NCBI GenBank assembly: GCA_002205965.3
Contig: NADL03000517.1
Coordinates: 1,302,001 to 1,366,000 of the forward strand
From: Kappaphycus alvarezii
Taxonomy: Eukaryota; Rhodophyta; Florideophyceae; Gigartinales; Solieriaceae
DNA: 64,000 nucleotides
Direction: 5' to 3'
Shown: piece by piece, positions 1 through 10,189 of the stretch
How the letters are laid out: the number at the start of each line of letters is the position of its first letter
Position numbering within the stretch: the stretch's first letter is position 1
Made by a program: the position numbers and the translations under genes
The notes under the pieces: generated by a model
The model's input: only the letters and a program-made list of their open reading frames with translations
The model's database searches: none
What the model was told of the DNA's origin: nothing

Positions 1-955
1 GTTCTGAGACGAGCGGGTGAAAATTTCCTCTAAAATTGTATCAAATAATAATTATAAGCTTCTGAAGAGCCCATAATTAGCGACGTACAAGGATTAATAG
101 AATACTTCTACGAGGGCATCAAATCAGATATTCCGCCAAACACTGGCACACGCATTAAGAAACCCCTAATCTCAAGCTATCTTTAGAAAATCTGCGCAAC
201 TGTTGCCCTTGAAAATTCACTGCCACAATGGTTCATGTGAGGTTGCACATTATTACATAAATTTATCTAAAAAGTCCTAATTCTAGATCTTTCTGATAAG
301 CATGTTCAGTCGTAATAACATTGTCACAGCTTATATAATCGAGCTGTAACAATTTTCATAGCGTAAAACTAAATTCTAAAATCTATTGGTGTGCTGTAGT
401 AGGATAGCTACATATACTTCATTTACGTGCTGTATAAATTCCAATTGGATGATCATTTTTGTACTAGTTACTTGTTTAATCTACTTAGATTCTATCATCT
501 CCACCCTTTTTGTCAATTAGACATTATTCTTATGTATTTACTAGAACAGGGGCTCTAGAACTACCCATACGGGATTATAGTAAGTAGATGGTCTATATGA
601 TAGAGCCAGATCATGATATGCACTGCCTGTAAAAGGTCTCTCCGCCTTGGCCATCGAAGTAAAATTTGGACAAACAAAAATTTTATTTCAACTTTGCCAG
701 CTGCCCTATTCTAGGAAAAACGTCAGCATTTTCAGGCTTGCAGCTAACACTCTCAGCCTTCTTTTTCCATCCCTTGAATTTTCGTAACAAAATTGAAGTA
801 GAGAATAGCTTCCTTTTTTGGGAGGCCCAGTGTCGCACGAAAGGGTGACACTGTGAATTCGGTAACCAAATTACTGTAATACTTTGCAGAGACCTCCGGA
901 ACTTACATTATATCAGACCTTAGTACTTTCTAGTGTCTATCTGTCATAGCACTGT

Positions 956-1358
956 CCTCATATGAGGCACACTTTGTCCTCATGTGAGGGCAGTTTCCGG
1001 TTACATTTTGGAAAGGTAAATGTTTTGGAAGCTCGAAATTATTACTGCAACAAAGGTTGTTTGTGTTAAGTTACTGTACAGTAATTTTTACTGTACATGA
1101 GCCCTCGTTTCTGAAACCCCTACGATAATACGAACTCTACTTCCTTCCTTCCAAAATGAAGTCGTTTTCACAACTCCTTGCAAAGAGCCGACGTTGGTGA
1201 GTGAAAATTGCTCTATCCTTAACCAAGGTCAACAATCTTGAAAAGTTTGTTTTGATCGGCCATCTACACTCATTAACTAATGCAAAGGGACTAGAAATGC
1301 GCTGAAGTAAAAAGAAACTTATTGAAAAAGGAGTGCTAAAACTAGTCCTCATATGAGG
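956..1358. repeat. Three copies of palindrome CCTCATATGAGG
   Basis: The 12-bp palindrome occurs at 956-967 and 1347-1358, with a one-base variant (CCTCATGTGAGG) at 978-989. Copies 1 and 2 are 22 bp apart. Perfect dyad symmetry suggests a dimeric protein-binding site or the end of a small element. Function is unknown. Confidence 0.6.
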
Positions 1359-1400
1359 AAAACGGTCCAATAGAGACTAGTAGTACAGTAAGTGGTAATT

Positions 1401-1426
1401 ACATGCCGACAGGTCTGCCGGCATGT
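1401..1426. repeat. 26-bp near-palindrome
   Basis: The two 13-base halves (starting ACATGCCGAC and ending GCCGGCATGT) are inverted repeats with only two mismatched pairs. They could form a hairpin in single strand or bind a dimer. TACAG-type motifs flank both sides. No coding region covers it. Confidence 0.5.
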
Positions 1427-1619
1427 CTGTCGTACAGTTATTGGTCGAATATTTATTATACCTTAACAAGTTGCCTTCGCCGACTATTTCTTTGAGGGGC
1501 CTCAAGGCCGGGCGACCAGCAAGGGCTGTAATTTCATTCTGTAATTGGTACCTGTGAAGTTTTGGGGTTCAGGTTTCGATTTCCTTCTTGAGATCAGTTG
1601 AGTCAAGTGATAAATAATT

Positions 1620-2013
1620 GCGCACGGAAGACTTTTGTACGATAATTGACAATCGCCACTGGTTTAATGTGGTGAAACATTGACTCCTGACGAGAAGCCA
1701 CCTAAAGGGCCATATTTTTGGTTTTTTCCTCTTCTACTGGCTGCGTTTGCAAGCCTGTACGATCAACCTTATAGGTCGGCGGCAAAGGTGGTGCAAGTGG
1801 GGTAATTGCGGGATAAATTTTATTAAACAAGATGGGTCGAAGCTGTGGCATGGGCGGTGCTACGGAGTTTGTGGAATCAGATGTGATAAAACTTCTCTCT
1901 CTCTTCCCGCCCAGCGCCGGCAGAGGAAGTGAGCACTTAGATACTTAAGGTGCAAAGATGTGGAGCTCTGTGTGAGAGGCGCAGTGTGACATGGCATTAC
2001 ACTTTAGTTGACA
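1620..2013 (-). repeat. copia-1 3' LTR (left copy)
   Basis: Bases about 1735-2013 match 8770-9055 in order: a CTACTGGCTG block, GATAAATTTT, a GGTGCTACGGA block, GAATCAGATGT, CTTCTCTCTC, GCCGGCAGAGGAAGTGAGC and GTGTGACATGGCATTAC. Both end in GACA (2013 and 9055), which is the TGTC start of the LTR on the element's strand. The left edge is uncertain; a weaker match extends to about 1620. Confidence 0.65.
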
Positions 2014-2021
2014 CTCCCCCC
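2014..2021 (-). other. copia-1 polypurine tract
   Basis: On the - strand this reads GGGGGGAG immediately before TGTC. That is the usual primer site for plus-strand synthesis at the 3' LTR boundary, and it fixes the LTR edge at 2013/2014. Confidence 0.65.
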
Positions 2022-2264
2022 AATGCCATGACACATACTTTGCAGGTACAGATATTTAAAACGAGAATCAAATTTTGATTATTTCATGAACATCCCCCCC
2101 CTCACCACCGAGGACTTATCTTCCGGGGATGCATGTTTGATTTTTCTGACATTTTTTTTCTGTCTTTGAGTTTTATGATGTTGCACGAGATGAACGGGAG
2201 AAAAACGCAGCAGATCGCGATAAGCGCCGGCTAACGGCTCGCTTAATCACATCCACATATCGAG

Positions 2265-3342
2265 GTGCCTCGGAAGAAATCTGGGTTTGGCTGGTTGACT
2301 CAACCAACGGACATTAATACTGCAGCGCCGATTTCAGTGACAAAAACGGAGGACCAGAATGAGGGCCATGAACAGGCTAGCTCACTTCAGAAAAAACGTG
2401 ATGTAGAAACATCGGGAAACAGTACAGAGGTACTCAGACCCGTAGACAGAAATTATTATGAAATGAATCCTAATCAGAGTGAACCAAACACCTCGGCGTA
2501 CCATGTCGCTGATCTCATCGACAGTGCCCTTAATGACATTGACGGACTTTTGTTTGGCGGTGATCTTCTTGTAGGTAACAAGGAGCTCAAGAAGGGGATT
2601 TGGTAATGATACCAAACATCACTCAACTATAGCATTAGCTATTTCAAAAATGTACCCTGTTCCCTTTCCGCTCCATAGTTTGGCATGGGGTCTATATCCT
2701 TTCGCGCTAAGGTCTTGGATTCGACACTGTAGGGGGCACCAAATGGTGTTTCATTAACTCAAAAGAGGTCCTTAAGATCCTAACTAATGAAAAACATGCA
2801 CCAATTCTTTTGAACTACAGTGGATACTGAAGTTTTGCAGGCAGAACCTCGGTGTTACTGTCATTACTGGTGGTGGCCCCAGTGGTGTTGATGCAAATCC
2901 TTATTTATCATTAGAATGAACTGTTTCTGGCAGACGGAATATTGGATTGAGTGCCGTCTGTAATCGCGAGCACTGTTCTTCCGCTGGAAAGAGGGGGCTG
3001 TGGAGGCAACAAGGGATTTTTTTGCACTACAAACAAAACCAACGAACCTCAAAAAGTTGGTAGTTTTGTGTAGGGCCTTGGTTTGAAATTGGCGTTGCGG
3101 AAACCGGTTTTTCATGTTGGTTACAAAAACACAGGGAACGGATTGCACTTGATATAGTCTGTGGATGGAAGAATGGTGTTTGGATAGTCAGGCTTGTGCA
3201 AACTGCTGGTCAGCGCGTGTATCAATACATCCTTGTCAACTCGTATAAGGGAATTATTTTAGACTCGGCAGAAGCGTTTCCTATTCGACTTTGCAGTGAA
3301 ATTTTGCTTATTTGCGGTGGCGCAGATACTGTCAAGCTTTAA
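2265..3342 (+). pseudogene. Antisense open region of copia-1, convergent with pol
   Basis: On the strand opposite pol, an open frame covers 2265-2606. It has no ATG at its start; it opens with a GTG followed by a basic PRKK segment and is rich in Ser, Asn and acidic residues. Further coding-like sequence on the same strand runs to a TAA at 3340-3342. The last segment (about 3160-3342) contains a VYQYILVN stretch, then ILDSAEAF, then ICGG. By eye it resembles the end of the antisense region of copia-2 (VYHCVCIE, LLDSEERF, VCTG). The stop overlaps the RNase H stop of pol (3332-3334) tail to tail. I recognise no family. It could be an accessory or antisense-regulatory gene, or conserved antisense transcript sequence with chance open frames. 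Confidence 0.4.
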
Positions 3343-3860
3343 CTTGCAGAGGATAGAGGTTGTGGAACAAAACAAAAAGTGATAAATAAAATGTCCCTCC
3401 GGTTATCTCTTGAGACCTAATTATCCACTGGTCCGATACCAAATTTAGTTCCCCTGTGGCGATAACAGTTCGCAGCACAGCTTGATTTATCGCCTTAGTC
3501 AGTCCATTGGCAACATTTATATGACTCCGAACGAAACCGATATCCGAAATAACCCAGTACCGGAATCCTTCTGTTGCTACCGCGATGTCTAGCATAGTAC
3601 GCTTTTCGGAGGTTCTTGAGTCCTTAGATATAACATCAAAGAAACTCTAGCCATCTGTAAATAACTGAACCGGAACAGCTCTTCCCAAAACGGTCTCAAT
3701 TTCGTGACATAGAGAAGCTGCACTATCAAACATGTCACTAAACGCAATGATCTCGCCTGACATTTCCGACCTTTTTACGCGTCTAAACATGTACGAATTA
3801 TGCGAGTCTCGCGGTTTCATCTCCAAGAAGAACTATGTCTCCCAATTGCGATGACCAGTC
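3332..3860 (-). pseudogene. copia-1 RNase H remnant
   Basis: The C-terminal frame (3595-3332) carries the Ty1/copia RNase H ending: LDIAVATEGFRYWVISDIGFVRS, given here as short blocks LDIAVATEG, ISDIGFVRS and NVANGLTK. It matches the corresponding copia-2 segment (PDVATAREG, ISDIGFVQ, NVADGLTK) at 52611-52793. Upstream sequence on the same strand to about 3860 should be the rest of the domain but is broken by stops. RNase H degrades the RNA strand during reverse transcription. Confidence 0.7.
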
Positions 3861-3864
3861 GGCA

Positions 3865-4500
3865 TTATATTATATCAAATAAAGAGTCAGAAACCCCTAT
3901 GATTTTCAGAGGGTTCCGGTTGAGTCTCCGCATTTTAAGTTGCACCCTGTGGTCGATTGCATACTTGATAGCCTTATTGATTCTCCGAATAATGACTCCC
4001 TTCTTTTCTTCCAACATTGTGTCAATAGCTTGTGCCAGCTGATATGTATCAAAAACGCAGTCCCAGCAGAGTTCAACGTGCAGGTAAGCCTCACGCATAT
4101 TGAACACAACTGCTTGAAAGATGAATCAGCAGGTAGAACTACAGCTTCTATAAGTATGCGCTCTGGTCAATCACAAAAATGCCACTCTTTTCTTGGTATA
4201 GTAGGAAACCAATGAACTCCGTAGGTATCCGCTCGTCCCCGAATCTTAGAAAATCATCTATGTAGTTACCACTAACACACCTGCGAGAAGTTGATAGAAT
4301 GCGGGATCCGTTTTGAATGGCTTCATGACTAGTTCATGACTGTGTTGGTTATCTAATGTAGCATTCCGTAGATCGCCGGCATCGTAAAGGCAGTAAAGTG
4401 GAAAAAGTTGAAGACACTGTACGGGATCAAGTTCAAACTCCGGAACAGGCTTCTCTACAAACACCTTTCGTGCGGAAGATTCGGCAGGCGGCAAGTAAGC
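3865..4500 (-). pseudogene. copia-1 reverse transcriptase remnant
   Basis: Two open pieces. 4494-4258 carries RKVFVEKPVPEFEL then LYCLYDAGDL, the degraded form of the copia RT block that normally reads like KPLYGL...GDLW. One base out of frame, the catalytic YIDD box is still present at 4264-4253. 4107-3865 carries the thumb/connection segment ending LNRNPLKIIGVSDSLF, the usual transition to RNase H. There is at least one frameshift between the two motifs, and the N-terminal palm is not readable. RT copies element RNA into cDNA. Confidence 0.7.
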
Positions 4501-4864
4501 TTGGGTTACATACCAAGTCCATACAGCCGCTATGCAAGTAATAAACGCACCAATTGGTGCTGGAGTGTAGCTGTTGAATAAACAATTCGATCTTTCATTT
4601 TTTCTTTGAGTCCCCCGATAACTTACCTCGTCTTATGCTTCACTTTTCTATCTAGAATTGACTTGATTGCCCAAAAAAGCGCCAAGGAAGAACAACTTCA
4701 TCTCAGGGGATTTCTTCCTTGAGAATAACCCTAAAAGTTCCCCGTTCTAATAGACTTCGTATCTCCTTTTTGCTCGCTTCTCTCATCTCTGGGTTTTTTG
4801 CTCGTTCTTCATATTCGTCGAAAATATCAGTAGCCATGAAATCACAAATATCTGCTGACGGTAA

Positions 4865-5797
4865 CTACGCGAGACCATTGCCGAGATCCACCATGAACGC
4901 ATACGATAGCTGCTCGGGGGTCAAGTACGGTTTAACTTGTGCAACATTAAAAGGACGAGCGGGGTTCTTTGGGTTATCTCTAACAGGGACCAATTTGCGT
5001 TGGTAATCGACGCGTTCCACTTCGAAGGGACCCAGCCATTTCCTAATACGGTTCCTTATTTTTTTCTCGCGCCACACAAGTACCTTATCCCCGGGTTGGT
5101 AACTTCGATCCCTTGACGTTGGTACTACATTGCGTAGAGTACGTCGTATTATGATTCCTGCGAGCTGACTTTCCGTATCCTTTTGATTAATTTGATCAAT
5201 TTCTGCTCGATCCGAAAGGCTCAGTTAGTTAGGAAGCGTCACATGTTGAACTGATATCTGCGGGAATTCTCCAAACACATGGCCTCATAAAACAAGTCCC
5301 CCTGATCCCAAAGTGTCATTCATCGCTTTAACCGCGCAAGAAAGGGCAATCAACTTGTCTTCGTCTGTTTATGAGGCCTTGATATTGCTAAATGTAATTC
5401 GAAGTGGTTCATGGTGCCTCTCCCCGAATCTTAGAATTTAATGCGCTTCGAACTCAGTATGGACAACAGATACATTTGATGCTCGTGCCAAGTGGATAAA
5501 TTTCTCACCAAATTGAGATCCTTTATCGGTCATAATCTTATTCAGGAACGCGTTGTACACAGCCGCCCAACCTTCAGTAATGGTTTTGCAGATATATTCA
5601 GTGGAAAAACTAGACAAGAATCGTGCGTCACTGAACCCTGTGCTTTCATCGACAATTTCAAGCGCTGTTCCATTGTCTATGTACATGATATCAATGATTG
5701 CCCACTCACTAAATTTGACGTCTTCGGCCCCTTGCGAATCTCTAAATCTTATCGGAGCATGTTTAATTTTCTCGCATGTATCACATCGCTCCGACAT
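4865..5797 (-). pseudogene. copia-1 integrase remnant (core and C-terminal part)
   Basis: The core is in 5797-5438. A CDTC zinc-binding half leads into IIDIMYID, IVDESTGFSDARFL and IMTDKGSQFG, which supply the first two acids of the DDE triad; the frame ends soon after. A later piece (5077-4865) begins WREKKIRNRIRKWLGPFEVERVD, here blocks VWREK and WLGPFEVE, the integrase C-terminal small-barrel region. The same protein type is found in copia-2 at 50349-50543 (DMIYIDSYP, VDEQTRFLAARF). The glutamate-containing segment between the two pieces is lost to stops. The enzyme inserts cDNA into the host chromosome. Confidence 0.75.
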
Positions 5798-6070
5798 TCC
5801 TTGCAGTACTCTAAGTTTTTCTGAGGTTTCCTCCTCAGTCCAATATCATTTGATCAGGTCGAACAGCTTCTGAGCTGCTAGGAGGAAAAACTACTGATGA
5901 ATTCTTGATAACTGTGACTCGGTAAAACAAATGTCACTGGAGACTCGGATAGTGACACAAAGATGTGACCGACGAGATCAAATCATTGGAATGGAACATT
6001 AGTCGAAATAGACTGCGTCATTTTCATCATTAACATGGTTATTCATTTTCAAATGCCTGTTTTGCACGGT

Positions 6071-6415
6071 TCAAAGGGTCATAGACTCGGTTTCCATGGT
6101 ATCAAACCTAAGTAAAGCGCGTATATTTTCTTCTACGATGTCTAGAGTTACTGAAGTTACCGAGTTCCTTGGAACGCAAAGAGGGGCATCCAAAGGGAGA
6201 ACGACTTTGCCGAGGGACTCAGACGTGGAATCAGCAAAGAGAAATCGATTTAATGAAGGTAAAATACGCCTCTTTTTAATTCCTAAGATGCTGCAAATTC
6301 TTTGAAACTCCCTGGGACCTACTACAGATGAATATTTTCCAGTATAACAGAGCATTTGTATAGGCATTCCAATGTTTAATTTAGTCTTCAGTTTTCCAAT
6401 GAATACATCATTCAT
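6071..6415 (-). pseudogene. copia-1 aspartic protease remnant
   Basis: A 114-codon open frame between gag and integrase. It starts after the gag zinc knuckle and holds MLCYTGKYSSVVG, where a retropepsin would have DTG followed by a hydrophobic strand. A typical beta-strand-rich region follows. The catalytic Asp has become Tyr (YTG), so the product could not be an active retropepsin. No initiation codon of its own is evident, as expected for a domain within a polyprotein. Assignment rests on position and the motif remnant. Confidence 0.55.
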
Positions 6416-6724
6416 CCAGATGTCCTTCCATTGCTTCCGTTGCGGGCTTTTGCTCAGACTCTTTCGGCGGCGCGGCGGCGCAAAACGTACTTGAAATTTT
6501 ACTGTAGATCCTCGTCACCGAGGCAAAAATCTTCCACGGAATCACTGACGAATTTCGCAGAAGGTACCATCGTACACGATAGTTTTAATAGAAAAAAAAA
6601 CTATCCGCTGACTCAATAGCATCTTGACCTTGATATTCTTTTTCGGGGAAGAGCTAATCAAATTCCTGCAGCTCACTAGGCTTCTCTTTGCCCTCTTCTG
6701 ATTCTTAAATCTGCTTTTGCTTCC

Positions 6725-8213
6725 TTAACTCCTACCCTGATCCTTGATAATGCCTACGAGTATGTGAACAGAGGACTCTCCTCTCTCAAAGCGAGAACGA
6801 GTGTGAGCTGTGAGGTCTTCCTTCGTGCACTGCTGCTTCGGTCCCCAGCGAGCTCCACATTTGATACACTGGTTGCGCCTTCGCACTTCCTCGAAGGCTC
6901 TGGAAGAGTACCTTGTACTGCTACTGACCCCTGATTTACGCTCGTGACTACCATTACAACCTCGGCGATAAAAGCGTGGATTGCTACCACATCGCATCAT
7001 ATGCGTGCTCATTTCATCCTCATCAAATATAACTGTCTTGGAGGCGTGTTTGCTACCTTTCAGCTGCTTAAGTTGACGGATGTTCTGGATAGACTCGTGT
7101 AATTTCGTCAGTTCTGAGAGGTGACGCTTTGAATAGCAATCCAAGACCACTCTTGAAATTCTGTCAGTGCCTTCCGCAAGAAGTCTGTCTTGTGGGCATC
7201 CGTGCGGAAATCAAGAGGACACTGGGGATTAACTTCATTTTTATGTTCCACGAGCTTACCGAGGCCATCAGACACCTCATCAATGTCTCTTTCACGGATT
7301 ATGGACTTGAGACGAAGAGTCTTAGGTGATTCATTCACCTGAATCTGCCCCGTATCACTAAGATACTCATTTTTCATTTCTTTGCCTATTTCTAGGTATT
7401 TTATGGTGCTGTTGCAATTCTCTAGGGAAACAACTCGAGCAGAACCCTCCAGAACGTGGAAAAAGAAATCACTCTTCTGGGAAAGAGACATCTTGTACTC
7501 CTGAGCACAAATTCCGCACATCTGAAGGGTTTCATACTGCTGAGCAAAAATTGCGTATATCTAAAGGGTTTATTATGAAATGTCACAGGTAAATCTGCTC
7601 TCTTTAAAAATTCGCTGCACTATGTTCACCTTGTGATGATCATCAAACTATTCTGGTGACTTTCATGAGAATAATTAAGGTTCTGGCTGGGTTTCGAATC
7701 TCTCAGAGGATTATGATCACCATTACGGGTGTGCTGAACTTTATTTGCAGAAATATTGGGAACAAATAGAGATGCCCCACCGACAGGAAGTCTACTACAA
7801 GGACGATGCGGCTGGTCATGATTTCCATCTGAAGCCTGTGCAGAGAGAGTATTAACCTCGCTTGAATTGCGATGTTCGTTACTTGGTGCATTACTCACGG
7901 CAAATTTACTATTATTTATACCAAGGTACTCTTTGAACCACGTAACGATGGCTTGCGTCAGAGGTGGGCTGCAGTTCATCAGGTGACAAATCCAAATATT
8001 TGTATACAAAGATCGATCACTCTTATCTGGATTAGAAAGTCTCACGCTGTCCATGGAGTCATTCAGAATCTCCTGAAATCCATATAGCTCAACTACTTTG
8101 AACAGAACTTTGACTGGCGACAATGGCATGGAGAAATACTCCTCCCAAAAGAGTCGCTGCGGCGCGGGGATAATATCAGCCATGTACGCAGCAATTTCGT
8201 CGTACTCTTTCAA
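6725..8213 (-). pseudogene. copia-1 gag remnant with zinc knuckle
   Basis: Three overlapping open frames read as one gag. 8213-7626 is an alpha-helical capsid-like part (FWEEYFSMPLSPVK, LYTNIWICHL). 7521-7108 has a helical segment ending FLRKALTEFQEWSW. 7150-6725 has CIKCGARWGPKQQC, a CCHC-type knuckle with His replaced, then a basic tail. The 7521-7108 segment has a clear counterpart in copia-2 at about 35166-35400 (FRKAITEFQDWSR), which ties the two elements to one family. Frame breaks occur near 7600 and 7130. Gag packages element RNA into virus-like particles. Confidence 0.7.
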
Positions 8214-8442
8214 AGCTGATGATGCTTCTGAAGCAGACTTATACGGTGGTCAGTAATCGTGAAAAAATCGATTCTTGCTTTAGCTACATTCAATATTATT
8301 GCTCGTAAATCTTCAACCGAAGATGACATAGAGATCATCCTGAGTATCTGATCACGCTTCTGCTTGAACTGGTGCTGTGAAAAGGGCGCTATTCTTTACG
8401 AAACTTGTTAGCACGATGAAGACGGACGGTCTTTGTATTCTC
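8214..8442 (-). other. copia-1 leader between 5' LTR and gag
   Basis: No long open frame. It corresponds to the untranslated leader of copia-1. I could not identify a convincing tRNA primer site here. Confidence 0.4.
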
Positions 8443-9055
8443 GAACGCTATCTCTAAGAGGTTGATGGTTGCGGTGGAGAAAAATCCACCAGAAATCTGC
8501 TCAGTCTGGAGTGGGCAAACGAATTACACGGTGAGGACAGACTTCTATCGTATTTTAGAACGCTATCTCTAAGAGGTTGATGGTTGCGGTGGAGAAAAAT
8601 CCACCATAAATCTGCTCAGTCTGGAGTGGGCAAACGAATTACACGGTGATGACAGACTTCTATCGTATTTTAGAACGCTATCTCTAAGGAAGTGATGGTT
8701 GTGGTGTAGAAAACTCCACCAGAACTCTGCCCAGTAGAGAGCGGGAAAACGAATTTGGATTATCGTATTTTTCTCCTCTACTGGCTGTGGTCGTCAGACT
8801 GCACGATCAACTTTACAGTTCAACGTAAATAGAAGGAAAAGTGTGTTAATAGCCGGATAAATTTTGTAAGACGAGAAAAGTGGACGCTCTGTCGTGGACG
8901 GTGCTACGGATTTTGCGGAATCAGATGTAAAGATACTTCTCTCTCTTCCTCCCCAGTGCCGGCAGAGGAAGTGAGCTCGTAGATACTCAATTTGCGAAGA
9001 TGCGAAGCACTGCGCGGGAGGCCCAGTGTGACATGGCATTACCCTGTAATAGACA
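8440..9055 (-). repeat. copia-1 5' LTR (right copy)
   Basis: The 8770-9055 part matches the left LTR as described there. On the element strand the LTR starts TGTC at 9055. The tandem array at 8443-8760 appears to have expanded this copy relative to the left one. Bases after 9055 read ATACT, but I found no matching target duplication on the other side. Confidence 0.6.
8443..8760. repeat. 115-bp tandem repeat, about 2.8 copies
   Basis: Units start at 8443, 8558 and 8673 (each at GAACGCTATCTCTAAG), so the period is exactly 115 bp. Units 1 and 2 are almost identical; unit 3 is more diverged and partial. Each unit contains GGTGGAGAAAAATCCACC or a close variant, a hairpin with a 6-bp stem and a 6-base loop. 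The array lies inside or at the edge of the copia-1 5' LTR. A single diverged unit may be present in the 3' LTR near 1620-1720. Confidence 0.85.
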
Positions 9056-9604
9056 ATACTGTTGGTTAATCTTGCTATTAAATACTGTAATGCAAAAAAA
9101 GTAATAGCCTTGCTTGGCGGACTTGAATATGCGTGGTACTTATGTAATGGCCTTTCAAGATGTACCACCGGTGAGGTACACTGCCTCATATAATTATAAA
9201 GCAATCCCCCAAAACACAGGTTCATCAGCTATAGACGTCTAATTTTATAAGATAGTACCGGATATGAATTCACCGCACTATTAACGGTAGGAAAAAAAAG
9301 TAGTTTTGTACAGTTCGTGAAAATGTAGTGCAAAAAGTATAGAAAATTTCATTTTAGGGGCAAGTGTAATTATAAAGCACTTTCACTTAACTCAGCAGAT
9401 CAGGGCCTTCACGGGCTTCGTCGCCACTTTATTCACAAATAAATAATGATTATCTCCCCTGTAACGCTATAGTACCTCGGGAAATCTATTTGGCAATGAA
9501 CAAGGTAGAGAATTAACAACAGAACTGGGCATTTCATTCAAACATTGTTTTACACAATTAGCAAACATTTCAACTTACCCTAACTGCCTTTCATTCGCTT
9601 ATAG
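9056..9604. other. Spacer with no gene
   Basis: AT-rich. No protein or RNA gene is recognised between the right LTR of copia-1 and the mariner relic. The end of the mariner element could lie here, but I could not define terminal inverted repeats. Confidence 0.4.
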
Positions 9605-10183
9605 CTTTCGTAATAGCCATCCCCGAACATTCTCTATCGAATTCCAGTCCTGGGCCCGCGCGGGCCATTACAATAGACGTATTCCATTCTCCGAAAACCA
9701 CTCCCTCCAATCTTGACTCATATGGATGGGAGCATTATCTTTCTGATAAGTCCAGTCTAACGTCATAATATTTTCCGCAGAAGAAATCAAGTGTTCCTCC
9801 ATCACCTTCAGATAGGTCTTCGTTGCTTTTCTTCCATTTAAAACAACCAAATCCGTCTTCCCAAGGCCGGATGCCCCCCCTCGAAATATTGCTCCACCAT
9901 CACCCTTCTGCTTTCTACTAAGAAGCGTCTTTTTGTTGCACAAATCATGCTATTACGCCTGGAATCCATCGGTACCATATAAAAAGAATCATTTCTCACC
10001 GCTGAACATAATTTGCTTCCACTGCCCATCGTTCCGCGTAACATGATCTCTTTTTGGTAAATTGGTAGCCCGGTGGTTGGGGTGGGGAACTCGAGAAGAA
10101 AATCCTACTGGTTTGCTGTAAGCCTGGAATTTGGCTATAAAAAAGGGTGGCATCACGAGTTTGTACACTGCTGGGGGTTGCAT
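9605..10183 (-). pseudogene. Tc1/mariner transposase relic (DD34E type)
   Basis: Pieces in two or three frames give the order typical of Tc1/mariner. QWKQIMFSGEK matches the FSDE block, with the first catalytic Asp changed to Gly. TYQKDNAPIH holds the second Asp. WPARAQDWNSIENVRGWL is the degenerate form of the WPxxSPDLNPIEN block and contains the Glu. Counting residues from the second Asp to that Glu gives 34 between them, through one in-frame stop. The N-terminal DNA-binding part is unclear. Frameshifts and the stop make it inactive. A live copy would cut and paste the element at TA dinucleotides. Confidence 0.8.
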
Positions 10184-10189
10184 GGATAT

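Larger units (their letters stand above)
1..1600. other. Non-coding, AT-rich stretch
   Basis: I see no convincing coding region here. The open frames are short, lack ATG starts or resemble nothing. The stretch holds three copies of a 12-bp palindrome, a near-palindrome at 1401-1426 and several TACTGTAC-type motifs (for example 1073-1105), listed separately. It forms the left flank of the copia-1 element. Confidence 0.6.
1620..9055 (-). mobile_element. copia-1: decayed Ty1/copia LTR retrotransposon
   Basis: Read on the - strand, recognisable pieces occur in Ty1/copia order: gag (8213-6725), protease (6415-6071), integrase (5797-4865), reverse transcriptase (about 4500-3865) and RNase H (about 3860-3332). 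Related sequence of about 300-400 bp lies at both ends (about 1620-2013 and 8440-9055) and is taken as the LTRs. The right edge of the LTR is defined by a G-rich tract, read on the - strand, that ends directly at a TGTC start (2014-2021). The left LTR edges and a target duplication could not be fixed. Every domain is broken by frameshifts or stops, so the element is dead and older than the gypsy element. An antisense open region lies between RNase H and the left LTR. Confidence 0.8.
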
